In this document: positions 1-6,549 of the stretch, one piece after another | Layout of the letters: every line of letters starts with the position of its first letter | Numbering within the stretch: the first letter of the stretch is position 1 | NCBI GenBank assembly: GCA_948949055.1 | Contig: CARBWQ010000033.1 | Coordinates: 1 to 7,702 of the forward strand | Length of the DNA: 7,702 nucleotides | Origin: an uncultured Eubacteriales bacterium | GTDB taxonomy: Bacteria > Bacillota > Clostridia > Christensenellales > UBA1242 | Reading direction: 5' to 3' | Notes under the pieces: generated by a model | Told to the model about the DNA's origin: nothing | Seen by the model: only the letters and a program-made list of their open reading frames with translations | Databases searched by the model: none | Made by a program: the position numbers and the translations under genes

Positions 1-23
1 TTTAGCATTTTTTTTGTAAAAAC

Positions 24-54
24 TTGACAAAATTCGATAAATTTGTAATATTAT
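24..54 (+). promoter_or_regulatory. Sigma-A type promoter of the lipid kinase gene
   Basis: A perfect -35 TTGACA lies at 24-29. A -10 of TAATAT at 46-51 gives a 16-bp spacer; the alternative TATTAT at 49-54 gives 19 bp. Either -10 places the transcription start within a few bases of the ATG at 61, so the transcript would have almost no leader. The 14 bases CTTGACAAAATTCG at 23-36 recur exactly in the promoter at 1204-1217. Confidence 0.7.
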
Positions 55-60
55 ATATCT

Positions 61-987
61 ATGGAAAGATGTTTGTTTATTTATAACCCTGAATCAGGAA
101 AGGGCAAAATCAAAAATAAAGAGAAGTATATTGTGGACAGACTTAGCAGTAAATTTGATGTCGAGGTTGTTCATTCTCAGTATGCAGGAAATATTAGCAA
201 GGTTATACTTGAAAGAGGAAATGAATTTTCTATAATTGTGGGTGCTGGTGGTGATGGAACTCTCAATGAAATTATAGATTGCGTCATGAGGCTTGAAAAT
301 AAGCCAAAGATAGGTTATATTCCATCAGGTACAGTTAATGACGTTGCACATTCTTTGTATATCCCTCGCAAAACCAAAAAGGCTGTTGAAAATATTTTGA
401 CAGGTCAGCCTTTTAGTCATGATATCATGAAAATTAATGATAGATATGGTATTTATGTTTGTGCTGCTGGGCTTTTTACTGATACAAGTTATGTGACCGA
501 TCAAAAGATAAAGAAAAAATTGGGCAAAGTAGCTTATATGTTTAATGGTGCAAAGAGCATTTTTAAGACCAAAGCTGTAAATTTAAAACTAAGTTATGAG
601 GGTGGAGAGATAGAAGGCAAGTATGCAATTATCTTAATAAATAATTCTCGCTATACTGCTGGTATGAAGGTTAATAGATATGTAAACCTCAATGACGGTT
701 TGGTTGATGTTATGCTTGTAGAAAGCAAGAAAGATATTGTAAAATTTCATACTATTGTTAGGACAATATTTATGTTCCTAAGAGGTATAAATCATTACAT
801 CAATAAAAAGCATGTTCACCATTTTCAACTTCATGAATTTAAGGTGGAAACAGGCGATAATACCGTTATCAATCTTGATGGTGAAAAGGTTAGCGCTGGA
901 AGTTTTAACGTAGAAGTTATTAAAAGTGGCGTTGAAATTATTGTGCCAAAAATCCATAAACTTCAAAAGTGTATTAAAAATATTTAA
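61..987 (+). CDS. YegS/DgkB-type diacylglycerol/lipid kinase
   Basis: This 308-residue protein fits the diacylglycerol kinase catalytic family (YegS, DgkB, BmrU), which phosphorylates diacylglycerol or related lipids with ATP at the inner membrane face. Seen directly: an N-terminal beta strand with NPESGKGK at residues 9-16, the nucleotide-binding GGDGTLNE at 63-70, PSGTVND at 88-94 where many relatives have GTGND, NDGLVDV at 211-217, and LDGE at 272-275 in the C-terminal beta-sandwich domain. Length is normal for the family. The ATG at 61 is the only reasonable start: the NP-SGKG strand begins almost at once and an in-frame TAA lies at 46-48. No Shine-Dalgarno precedes it; the promoter abuts the start codon. 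A terminator follows directly, so the gene is transcribed alone. Family membership is secure. The lipid substrate, and whether this is the DgkB of phosphatidate recycling, cannot be read from sequence. Confidence 0.93.
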   Translation: MERCLFIYNPESGKGKIKNKEKYIVDRLSSKFDVEVVHSQYAGNISKVILERGNEFSIIVGAGGDGTLNEIIDCVMRLENKPKIGYIPSGTVNDVAHSLYIPRKTKKAVENILTGQPFSHDIMKINDRYGIYVCAAGLFTDTSYVTDQKIKKKLGKVAYMFNGAKSIFKTKAVNLKLSYEGGEIEGKYAIILINNSRYTAGMKVNRYVNLNDGLVDVMLVESKKDIVKFHTIVRTIFMFLRGINHYINKKHVHHFQLHEFKVETGDNTVINLDGEKVSAGSFNVEVIKSGVEIIVPKIHKLQKCIKNI

Positions 988-1011
988 AAGTGAGGAAACT
1001 CACTTTTTTTT
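986..1011 (+). terminator. Intrinsic terminator after the lipid kinase gene
   Basis: AAAAGTGAG (986-994) pairs with CTCACTTTT (999-1007) around a GAAA tetraloop, followed by a run of eight T at 1004-1011. The hairpin overlaps the last two bases of the TAA stop codon. Its GNRA loop and U tract make it a convincing Rho-independent terminator. Confidence 0.93.
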
Positions 1012-1020
1012 AGGAATGTA

Positions 1021-1091
1021 AGAATAACACGAATGAAATGTGTTTTATTTAGGGACTAGAAGAATAACACGAATGAAATGAGTGTTTTCTT
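1021..1091 (+). repeat. Tandem pair of 20-bp hairpin repeats
   Basis: AGAATAACACGAATGAAATG occurs exactly at 1021-1040 and again at 1061-1080, a 40-bp period. Each copy can fold: in the first, AACAC (1026-1030) pairs with GTGTT (1040-1044); in the second, AACAC (1066-1070) pairs with GTGTT (1082-1086), extended past one bulged T by AAGAA (1060-1064) with TTCTT (1087-1091). Both are followed by T-rich sequence, so they could be back-up terminators or a dispersed intergenic element. The two right arms differ, so this is not a simple recent duplication. The remainder of the gap, 1092-1200, is AT-rich with an 18-bp perfect palindrome at 1142-1159 and no convincing gene. Confidence 0.75.
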
Positions 1092-1204
1092 ATTTTAGTT
1101 TAGTATGGAAGTGAAAAAACTCTTGATTAAAAAAATGAGTGAAATTTTTATAAAAATTTTTAACCTTTTTTAAGTCTTAAAGTATATTAGTTTTAGAAAA
1201 AGTC

Positions 1205-1231
1205 TTGACAAAATTCGGGGGGGGGTATAAT
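1205..1231 (+). promoter_or_regulatory. Promoter with G9 spacer tract, candidate phase-variable
   Basis: A perfect -35 TTGACA (1205-1210) and a perfect -10 TATAAT (1226-1231) are separated by only 15 bp, of which nine are an unbroken G run at 1217-1225. The optimum spacer is 17 bp, so the current length should be weak, and gain of one or two G would strengthen it. Transcription would start near 1238. A ribosome site, GAGGGTGA at 1247-1254, precedes the ATG at 1261. Confidence 0.8.
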
Positions 1232-1260
1232 TAAATTAGACACAAAGAGGGTGAAATGAC

Positions 1261-3423
1261 ATGGGTGATTTAGAAAATATCATTGTAAAAACAAAATTAA
1301 AAAATACAGATGATGAACAAAGAATGGGCAACATTGAATTTGACACAGAAGATGCTGTTTTCTTAAATTCATTTGAAGAAATTAAAAACATCTCTGTATA
1401 TGATCGTTTTATTAGTGCAACAGATTATGCAGTCATGTGTGGTGCACTTTTGGCTTATGGAGAGAAAGGATATAGAGGTAAACAATTATCTTGGGTTTGG
1501 TTGCGTTCTGCTTTCCCAAGTTACAACAGGGTAGGTATGATAGATACAAGTGGCGACAGGGACGACAGCTACGTGGGTGACGATGATATGGTATTATGTC
1601 CCTCTTTACGCCTTAACTTGTCAAATGTAATCTCCTCAATAAAAAATGGTATGTCAAACGGGTTTGAAATAAAAGAATGTAAGTATGTCAACGGAAATAT
1701 AATTAATCATACAATAAATTTTGGGCAGTTCCCAAAATCATATGTAGGGGATTCGCTTAATAGTGAATTGACAAGAAAAATTTCTTCATTGCATAAAACT
1801 GGCAAAACATATAGTGGATATTACGATAAAGATATTGATGAATTCATTCAAAATGAAGAATATGAATATAATGGACAGAATTATGTTTATGTAAAGACAA
1901 ACAGAAAAGATGAAGATAGTGTTTATTCTGATGGCACACCAGCACCAGAAATAGGTGAGTATCAATGGGTAAAAGTAGAGCCAATAACTTGGAAAATAAC
2001 AAATTGGGATGATATGCCAAAAGAGATCAACCCAAAAGGAAGTGGCATGGCTAGTTACATGGATTTGATAAGCGATGAGGGAATAATTTCAGGCATACCT
2101 TTTTATCCAGTCTATGATGAAGATTATGAACTAAAATCTCAGTTAACTATGTGGCAAAACAGTCTTATAAGAGCGTATTTAAACGGATATGATCTGCAAG
2201 CTGAAATTGATAGAGGGAATGGAAATAGAGAATTTAAAGCAGAAATAAGCTTTGATTTTACTGGGAGGGGCTTCATTGATGAGATGCTGGGAGATTCAAG
2301 AGTAATAATTGATGAGAATTCATCCGAACTTGATAAAGAGGAAATCAACGATGAAGATAGAAACAATAATAATCCTTATAGCGTTTGGGTAGACTCAAAT
2401 CCTTTAAGCGTAAAAGAGCAGATGGGTTTTTATGTTGAGTCAGGTATGAGTTTTATGCTCCATGGACCAAGTGGGGTAGGAAAATCAAGACGAGTTAAGG
2501 AGCTTTCGCCAGATTGTCCGACAATAATCCTTAGAAAAGATATGCTTCCAGAAGAGGTGACAGGAAAGACAGCCTATGAAAACGGGGTGGCATTATGGAT
2601 AGCACCAACATGGTATACAAAGTTATGTGAGCAGTGCGAGAGAGAACCAGATAGATATCATGCACTATTCATAGACGAGCTTACAAATGTACCGGCGAAT
2701 GTTCAGTCGCTTGTGTATCACTTGGTGTTAGAGCATTCAATAGAGCCAGGACGAGGAGAGTTGCCAGCAAACTGCATAGTAATAGCAGCAGGAAACAGTC
2801 AAGATGAATCAGAGGCAGCGTATAGTATGCCAGAGCCATTATTCAGAAGGTTTACTGCCCATATATTTTTAGACTTAGACTTAAAGAGTTGGCTAGAATG
2901 GGGAAGCGAACTCCGTGATGATGGCAAGTTTAAAATTCACCCTCTTATTGCAAGTTTTGTAGCCAGCAATGAGAGTAGAGCTTTCTATACAAAGTATGAC
3001 CCAGAAAACCCACCAAAATTTGCAGTTGATCCTCGTGGTTGGGAGCAAGTTTCTGATATTATCTACGCCAACAAAGGTAGAATCAGACCAAAAATGATAG
3101 AAGATAAAATTGGCAAAGAATTGACTGCATCATTGATTAGATATGCACAAATAAAACTAATTACAGTTGAAGATATTATAAACAATAGTTATAAGAAGTC
3201 TGAAATCCCTAAGAATGCGAGCGACAAATATGTTCTTACATGTTCACTTAGAAGGGCAGATGAAAATCAGGTGGAAAAGGTGAGAGAATTTGTCGAAACA
3301 TTTTTAGGTGCTGAAAACCGAGCGATATTTGATGATTTATGGGTCGGTGATGACGATGAAAGAGCTCTTTTGATAGGAGAAATAGAGAGTAGACAACGAT
3401 TTGGCGAGGATTTGCCTTTCTAG
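1261..3423 (+). CDS. DUF6273-like / MoxR-type AAA+ ATPase fusion protein
   Basis: Function unknown; 720 residues with no signal peptide or membrane segment. The C-terminal half is a MoxR/dynein-related AAA+ ATPase: Walker A GPSGVGKS at 402-409, Walker B ALFIDE at 468-473, sensor-1 AAGN at 509-512, arginine-finger region PEPLFRR at 524-530, then HPLI at 560-563 and DPRGW at 590-594 in the lid part. The N-terminal half looks like DUF6273, a domain widespread in Clostridia and possibly related to the FGE/C-type-lectin fold, but in swapped order. The element usually found late (DYA at 55-57, WVWLRS at 78-83, CPSLRLNL at 113-120) comes first, and the usual early elements (FGQFP, the VEPITW strand, then MWQNSLIRAYLNG) follow. 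MoxR ATPases usually act with a VWA protein, but none is encoded beside it and a terminator follows. The start is set by GAGGGTGA upstream. The ATPase call is firm, DUF6273 is from recalled motifs, and the biological role is unknown. Confidence 0.85.
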   Translation: MGDLENIIVKTKLKNTDDEQRMGNIEFDTEDAVFLNSFEEIKNISVYDRFISATDYAVMCGALLAYGEKGYRGKQLSWVWLRSAFPSYNRVGMIDTSGDRDDSYVGDDDMVLCPSLRLNLSNVISSIKNGMSNGFEIKECKYVNGNIINHTINFGQFPKSYVGDSLNSELTRKISSLHKTGKTYSGYYDKDIDEFIQNEEYEYNGQNYVYVKTNRKDEDSVYSDGTPAPEIGEYQWVKVEPITWKITNWDDMPKEINPKGSGMASYMDLISDEGIISGIPFYPVYDEDYELKSQLTMWQNSLIRAYLNGYDLQAEIDRGNGNREFKAEISFDFTGRGFIDEMLGDSRVIIDENSSELDKEEINDEDRNNNNPYSVWVDSNPLSVKEQMGFYVESGMSFMLHGPSGVGKSRRVKELSPDCPTIILRKDMLPEEVTGKTAYENGVALWIAPTWYTKLCEQCEREPDRYHALFIDELTNVPANVQSLVYHLVLEHSIEPGRGELPANCIVIAAGNSQDESEAAYSMPEPLFRRFTAHIFLDLDLKSWLEWGSELRDDGKFKIHPLIASFVASNESRAFYTKYDPENPPKFAVDPRGWEQVSDIIYANKGRIRPKMIEDKIGKELTASLIRYAQIKLITVEDIINNSYKKSEIPKNASDKYVLTCSLRRADENQVEKVREFVETFLGAENRAIFDDLWVGDDDERALLIGEIESRQRFGEDLPF
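1510..1620 (+). other. Variable-region-like segment within the WLRS domain (hypothesis)
   Basis: Codons 84-120 of the 720-residue protein follow the WLRS motif and contain a dense set of NNC codons: TTC at 85, TAC 88, AAC 89, GGC 98, GAC 99, 101 and 102, AGC 103, TAC 104, GAC 107. This is what adenine-directed mutagenesis of AAC codons would leave in the variable region of a diversity-generating retroelement target, and the place corresponds to the surface-loop region of C-type-lectin-like target domains. No template repeat or reverse transcriptase is present in the window, and such regions normally sit near the C terminus, so this is only a suggestion. Confidence 0.25.
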
Positions 3424-3444
3424 GTATAAATAAATTTATTAACG

Positions 3445-3478
3445 AAAAATCACAAAATATTTAATTGTGATTTTTTTT
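3445..3478 (+). terminator. Intrinsic terminator after the AAA+ fusion gene
   Basis: AAAAATCACAA (3445-3455) pairs with TTGTGATTTTT (3465-3475) around a 9-base AT loop, running into eight T at 3471-3478. It lies 22 bases past the TAG stop and separates this gene from the prmC-prfA operon. The A run on the 5' side would also allow some activity on the other strand. Confidence 0.9.
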
Positions 3479-3492
3479 GTTAAATTTAATAT
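3465..3492 (+). promoter_or_regulatory. Weak candidate promoter for prmC-prfA
   Basis: TTGTGA (3465-3470) and TAATAT (3487-3492) are spaced by 16 bp and would start transcription near 3499, just before the ATG at 3513. The -35 matches the consensus at only four of six positions and lies inside the right arm of the terminator hairpin. It is the best match in the 89-base gap; readthrough of the terminator is the alternative. Confidence 0.3.
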
Positions 3493-3512
3493 ATTTAGGC
3501 AATAACTATTAT

Positions 3513-5219
3513 ATGGATAAGATAATTTTACCTTTTGGAAATGGAATAAGTATATATGACAAGGGAAGACTTTGTGTTAGCTTAATTGACGGAAGTGGAA
3601 ACAAGAAGGTGGGAGGCAGAGTTGTAAAGGCTGTAAAAAAGTTCTTTACTTTGCCAGTCATTCGCTCTTTTACCTTTTTGTTTTATGGTATCTGGTTATA
3701 TATAAGTGCCTATGCAATGATAGGAGATATAGAGGACAGACCAGAAAGCGAAAAAAATAAAAGCTTTAAGATTGCCAAGAATATTTCAATAGCCTCAACT
3801 TATATTGTAATGATTGCAATGCTGATTGCAGGCTTTTTGTTTGGCTTTTTAGTGCTTGGAGTGCTTCCTGCATATCTATTTAAAAAGGGTTTTTCAGCAA
3901 ATAGTTCTTACTATTTCAGAAGTTTTATGATAGCTCTAATGAGGTTTGCTATTCTTTATGTAATCTTTATTGCTTTGCGATTTTCGCCTTTTATGAGTGG
4001 ACTATATTCATTCAATGGGGCTGGAAATGTAATGTTAAGTGGTAAGGAAGATACAATTCGTCCTAGGACTTATCCATTAAATTTTTTAAATTTCCTTATA
4101 AACATTTTTCTATTTTCAACTTTTGTGATATCATTAATTTCGGTAAATATATTTTGGCCGGTCAATTTTGTTATCAATTTGCTTCTGTTTTTGGCAGTTG
4201 TACCTATTATTTATGAAGCTCTCTTGTTTGCTAGTAAGACAAAGGCTACATGGATAAAGGACATTGCTATTGTGACAAACTGGCTAGTAAGTATTCGTCC
4301 TAATACCACCCAAAGCGAGGTTTTAAAAGTGGCACAAAAGGAAATGGAAAATTACAAAGACTTTGAAAAAACTAAGGCAGGCAGAGTAGCCATGTCAAGC
4401 CTTTATGCTGAAATGGAAACCAAACTTAAAGCAAGCGACAAGTTTGAAGAGAGTGATTGTGACTGGATAATAAGTACTGTTCTTAATAAAAATAGAGCAG
4501 AAGCTAAGCTTGAACGCAGTGTGAGTTTGAAAGAATATAGAGAAATCATGCGCGCATGTGAAAGACGCTCAAAAGGAGAACCATTATCTAATATCTTTGG
4601 CTTTGTTGAATTTTATGGGCTTAGATTTGATGTTAATAAAAAGGTACTTTCGCCAAGAATGGATACTGAAATTTTGGTGGAAGAGGCTCTTAAAAAAATA
4701 AATGAATTTGATGCAAAAAGTGTGCTTGATTTATGTACTGGTTCGGGAGCTATTGCGATTGCAATTGCTAAATATTCTAATACAAAGGTCTATGCAAGTG
4801 ATGTTTCTAAGCAGGCGCTCGTGATCGCTGAACAAAATGCTAAAAAAAATGAGGTTAAAGTTGAATTTTGCCAATCAGATTTATTTAAAAGTTTGAAAAA
4901 GGGAAGAAAGTATGATATAATAGTTTCAAATCCTCCATATATAAAAAGTGGGGAAATTGAAAAACTTGACGAAGAGGTCAAAAAATACGACCCAAAACTT
5001 GCACTAGATGGTGGCGATGATGGACTCGATTTTTACAAAAAAATCATTTCAGAAGCAAAGGCAAAACTTAATAAAAAGGGTTGGCTGATGTTTGAAGTTG
5101 GTCAAGGGCAAAGTGAAATGGTGGCTGAACTAATGCAAAAAGATGGCTATGATAATGTTCAGGCAATAAAGGATTACAATAAGATAGAAAGGGTGATTTA
5201 TGGTAGACTTAGCAAATGA
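3513..5219 (+). CDS. prmC: Membrane-anchored PrmC: degenerate DUF1385 domain fused to release factor glutamine methyltransferase
   Basis: PrmC transfers a methyl group from S-adenosylmethionine to the Gln of the GGQ loop of RF1 and RF2. This 568-residue protein is about twice the usual PrmC length. Residues 1 to about 285 resemble the YqhQ/DUF1385 membrane domain: LPVIRSF at 48-54, hydrophobic segments near 53-72, 92-123, 136-157 and 190-240, and RPNTTQ at 262-267 matching that family's C-terminal REP.D.Q region. Residues about 300-568 are PrmC: helical N-domain with [10 protein letters not shown] at 354-363, PRMDTE at 381-386 (usually PRPDTE), SAM loop VLDLCTGSG at 404-412, catalytic NPPY at 473-476. 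The ATG at 3513 is preferred over an in-frame TTG at 3477, which lies inside the terminator T tract; its ribosome site is weak (TAGG at 3496-3499). The gene overlaps prfA by 20 bases, so the enzyme and its substrate are co-made. The methyltransferase call is firm; the role of the membrane part is unknown. Confidence 0.9.
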   Translation: MDKIILPFGNGISIYDKGRLCVSLIDGSGNKKVGGRVVKAVKKFFTLPVIRSFTFLFYGIWLYISAYAMIGDIEDRPESEKNKSFKIAKNISIASTYIVMIAMLIAGFLFGFLVLGVLPAYLFKKGFSANSSYYFRSFMIALMRFAILYVIFIALRFSPFMSGLYSFNGAGNVMLSGKEDTIRPRTYPLNFLNFLINIFLFSTFVISLISVNIFWPVNFVINLLLFLAVVPIIYEALLFASKTKATWIKDIAIVTNWLVSIRPNTTQSEVLKVAQKEMENYKDFEKTKAGRVAMSSLYAEMETKLKASDKFEESDCDWIISTVLNKNRAEAKLERSVSLKEYREIMRACERRSKGEPLSNIFGFVEFYGLRFDVNKKVLSPRMDTEILVEEALKKINEFDAKSVLDLCTGSGAIAIAIAKYSNTKVYASDVSKQALVIAEQNAKKNEVKVEFCQSDLFKSLKKGRKYDIIVSNPPYIKSGEIEKLDEEVKKYDPKLALDGGDDGLDFYKKIISEAKAKLNKKGWLMFEVGQGQSEMVAELMQKDGYDNVQAIKDYNKIERVIYGRLSK

Positions 5220-6285
5220 AATTTTAGAAAAAACTGGCAAAGCAAAAGCTCGCTTTGATAAACTTACAGAAATGGTTAGCGATCCAGCAGTTATTGCAGA
5301 CAATAGAGAATGGAAAAAGCTGGTAAAAGAGCGTTCCTCTATTGAAGATGTTGCTAGTGCTCATGTAAAACTTGAAAAACTGGTTAAAGATTATGGCGAC
5401 AGCAAAGCAGGCTATGAAAGCGAAACTGATCATGAACTTAAAGATATGTTTTATGAAGACATGGTTAATTTAAAAGAGCAAATAGAGAGTGAAATTGAAG
5501 AAATCAAAATTCTTCTTCTTCCAAAAGACGCTAATGATGACAGCAACGTTATTATAGAAATTAGGCAGGCTGCTGGTGGTGAAGAATCAGCTCTATTTTG
5601 CAATGAACTTTACAGAATGTATTGTATGTATGCAGAAAAAATGCGTTGGAAGGTAGAGGTAATGGATCTTAGTGAAACCGAAATTGGTGGGATCAAAGAA
5701 ATTACTTTTATGGTTAAAGGCAAAGGTGCTTATAGTAAATTTAAGTATGAAAGTGGTGTTCATCGTGTTCAACGTGTGCCTGAAACAGAGAGTCAGGGAA
5801 GAATACATACCTCTACATCAACTGTTGCTGTTTTACCTGAGATAGAAGAAGTTGAATTCGAGATTGAAGATAAAGATTTAAAGATTGACACCTATCGTTC
5901 TTCTGGTGCAGGTGGACAACATGTAAATAAAACAGAAAGTGCTATAAGAATTACACACCTTCCAACAGGAATTGTGGTTGCCTGTCAAGATGAACGCTCT
6001 CAAATGAAAAATAGAGATAGAGCTATGAGTATTTTGCGTTCTAAGTTATATGAATTCTATCAAGGTCAGATTGAAAGCGAATATAAAGAAAATCGTAAAA
6101 ATCAAGTGGGCAGTGGCGACCGTTCAGAAAGAGTGCGTACTTACAATTACCCACAGGGTAGAGTTACCGACCATAGAGTAAACGTGACTTCGTACAGTCT
6201 TGACAACGTACTTAACGGAGATATTCAAATGTTTATTGATGCACTTACTTTAAAAGATCGTGCAGAAAAACTCGCAAATGCTTAA
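5200..6285 (+). CDS. prfA: Peptide chain release factor 1 (RF1)
   Basis: RF1 recognises UAA and UAG in the ribosomal A site and triggers release of the finished peptide. All landmarks are present in this 361-residue protein: an N-terminal helical domain, the codon-reading PxT tripeptide as PET at 194-196 within [14 protein letters not shown] (RF2 would have SPF), and the catalytic GGQ at 238-240 within [14 protein letters not shown]. Length is normal for RF1. The ATG at 5200 lies inside the end of prmC with a 20-base overlap, and AAAGGGTGAT just upstream is a good Shine-Dalgarno, so the two genes are translationally linked. PrmC from the preceding gene is expected to methylate Gln240. A terminator about 55 bases past the stop ends the operon. 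Nothing is unusual in the protein itself. Confidence 0.98.
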   Translation: MVDLANEILEKTGKAKARFDKLTEMVSDPAVIADNREWKKLVKERSSIEDVASAHVKLEKLVKDYGDSKAGYESETDHELKDMFYEDMVNLKEQIESEIEEIKILLLPKDANDDSNVIIEIRQAAGGEESALFCNELYRMYCMYAEKMRWKVEVMDLSETEIGGIKEITFMVKGKGAYSKFKYESGVHRVQRVPETESQGRIHTSTSTVAVLPEIEEVEFEIEDKDLKIDTYRSSGAGGQHVNKTESAIRITHLPTGIVVACQDERSQMKNRDRAMSILRSKLYEFYQGQIESEYKENRKNQVGSGDRSERVRTYNYPQGRVTDHRVNVTSYSLDNVLNGDIQMFIDALTLKDRAEKLANA

Positions 6286-6341
6286 AAATAGTATTGCTAT
6301 GATAATATTTTTAATAATTGACATATTATTTAAATAAATAG

Positions 6342-6367
6342 AAAAGGGCAATTTCAGCTCTTTTTTT
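6342..6367 (+). terminator. Intrinsic terminator of the prmC-prfA operon
   Basis: AAAAGGGC (6342-6349) pairs with GCTCTTTT (6357-6364), with one G-U pair, around a 7-base loop, followed by seven T at 6361-6367. It lies 56 bases beyond the prfA stop. The rest of the gap, 6368-6480, holds only very short open frames without ribosome sites. Confidence 0.85.
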
Positions 6368-6481
6368 AACCAAGAAAAGTCTTAAATGAATGGCGACTAT
6401 TAAGAGGAAATAAGCATTAATTAGTCAAACAAAAAATGGGGATTAATTAAACTTATATGGGTGAATATTCTCCTTATTTAT

Positions 6482-6503
6482 AATATTGACTATTGACAAT
6501 ATT
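6482..6503. repeat. Inverted repeat overlapping the -35 box, possible operator
   Basis: AATATTG (6482-6488) and CAATATT (6497-6503) form perfect 7-bp arms around 8 bases, and the right arm overlaps the -35 TTGACA. Inside it TATTGAC is repeated in tandem at 6484-6490 and 6491-6497. A repressor could bind here, but AT-rich sequence gives such repeats by chance. Confidence 0.35.
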
Positions 6504-6521
6504 TTGCGAATATGATATAAT
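6493..6521 (+). promoter_or_regulatory. Strong extended -10 promoter of the DHH phosphoesterase gene
   Basis: A perfect -35 TTGACA (6493-6498), an optimal 17-bp spacer, a perfect TATAAT (6516-6521) and a TG dinucleotide one base before it (6513-6514) give a near-consensus extended -10 promoter. Transcription would start near 6528. A full AAGGAGG ribosome site at 6535-6541, eight bases before the ATG, follows. Confidence 0.92.
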
Positions 6522-6549
6522 ATATTAGCCAATTAAGGAGGCTTATAAT

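Noticed and set aside
1021..1080. The two 20-bp repeats as a minimal CRISPR array
   Set aside because: There are only two copies with a 20-base spacer, each copy is a hairpin left arm with a loop, and no cas gene is present.
1123..1154. TTGATT / TATAAA promoter-like pair
   Set aside because: The spacer is 20 bp and both boxes are imperfect, and a far better promoter lies at 1205-1231.
1105..1173. A 22-residue Lys- and Ile-rich open frame (MEVKKLLIKK...) resembling a small amphipathic peptide
   Set aside because: There is no Shine-Dalgarno and no promoter with good spacing, and AT-rich DNA produces Lys/Ile/Phe frames readily.
988..1260. Template repeat matching the variable-region-like segment 1510-1620
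   Set aside because: Reading the intergenic regions on both strands showed no copy of the invariant flank CCCTCTTTACGCC, so no template lies in this window.
2139..2366. Minus-strand open frames inside genes (also 778-966, 4790-4981, 5224-5433, 5593-5808)
   Set aside because: Each lies opposite a well-supported gene, has low-complexity Ser/Phe-rich translation and lacks a ribosome site.
3477..3512. Upstream TTG start adding 12 residues to the PrmC fusion
   Set aside because: The TTG lies within the T tract of the preceding terminator and has no ribosome site; the ATG at 3513 is a better start.
6318..6323. TTGACA after prfA as a second promoter
   Set aside because: No -10 box lies at 16-18 bp; that position falls on the GAAAAG at the base of the operon terminator.
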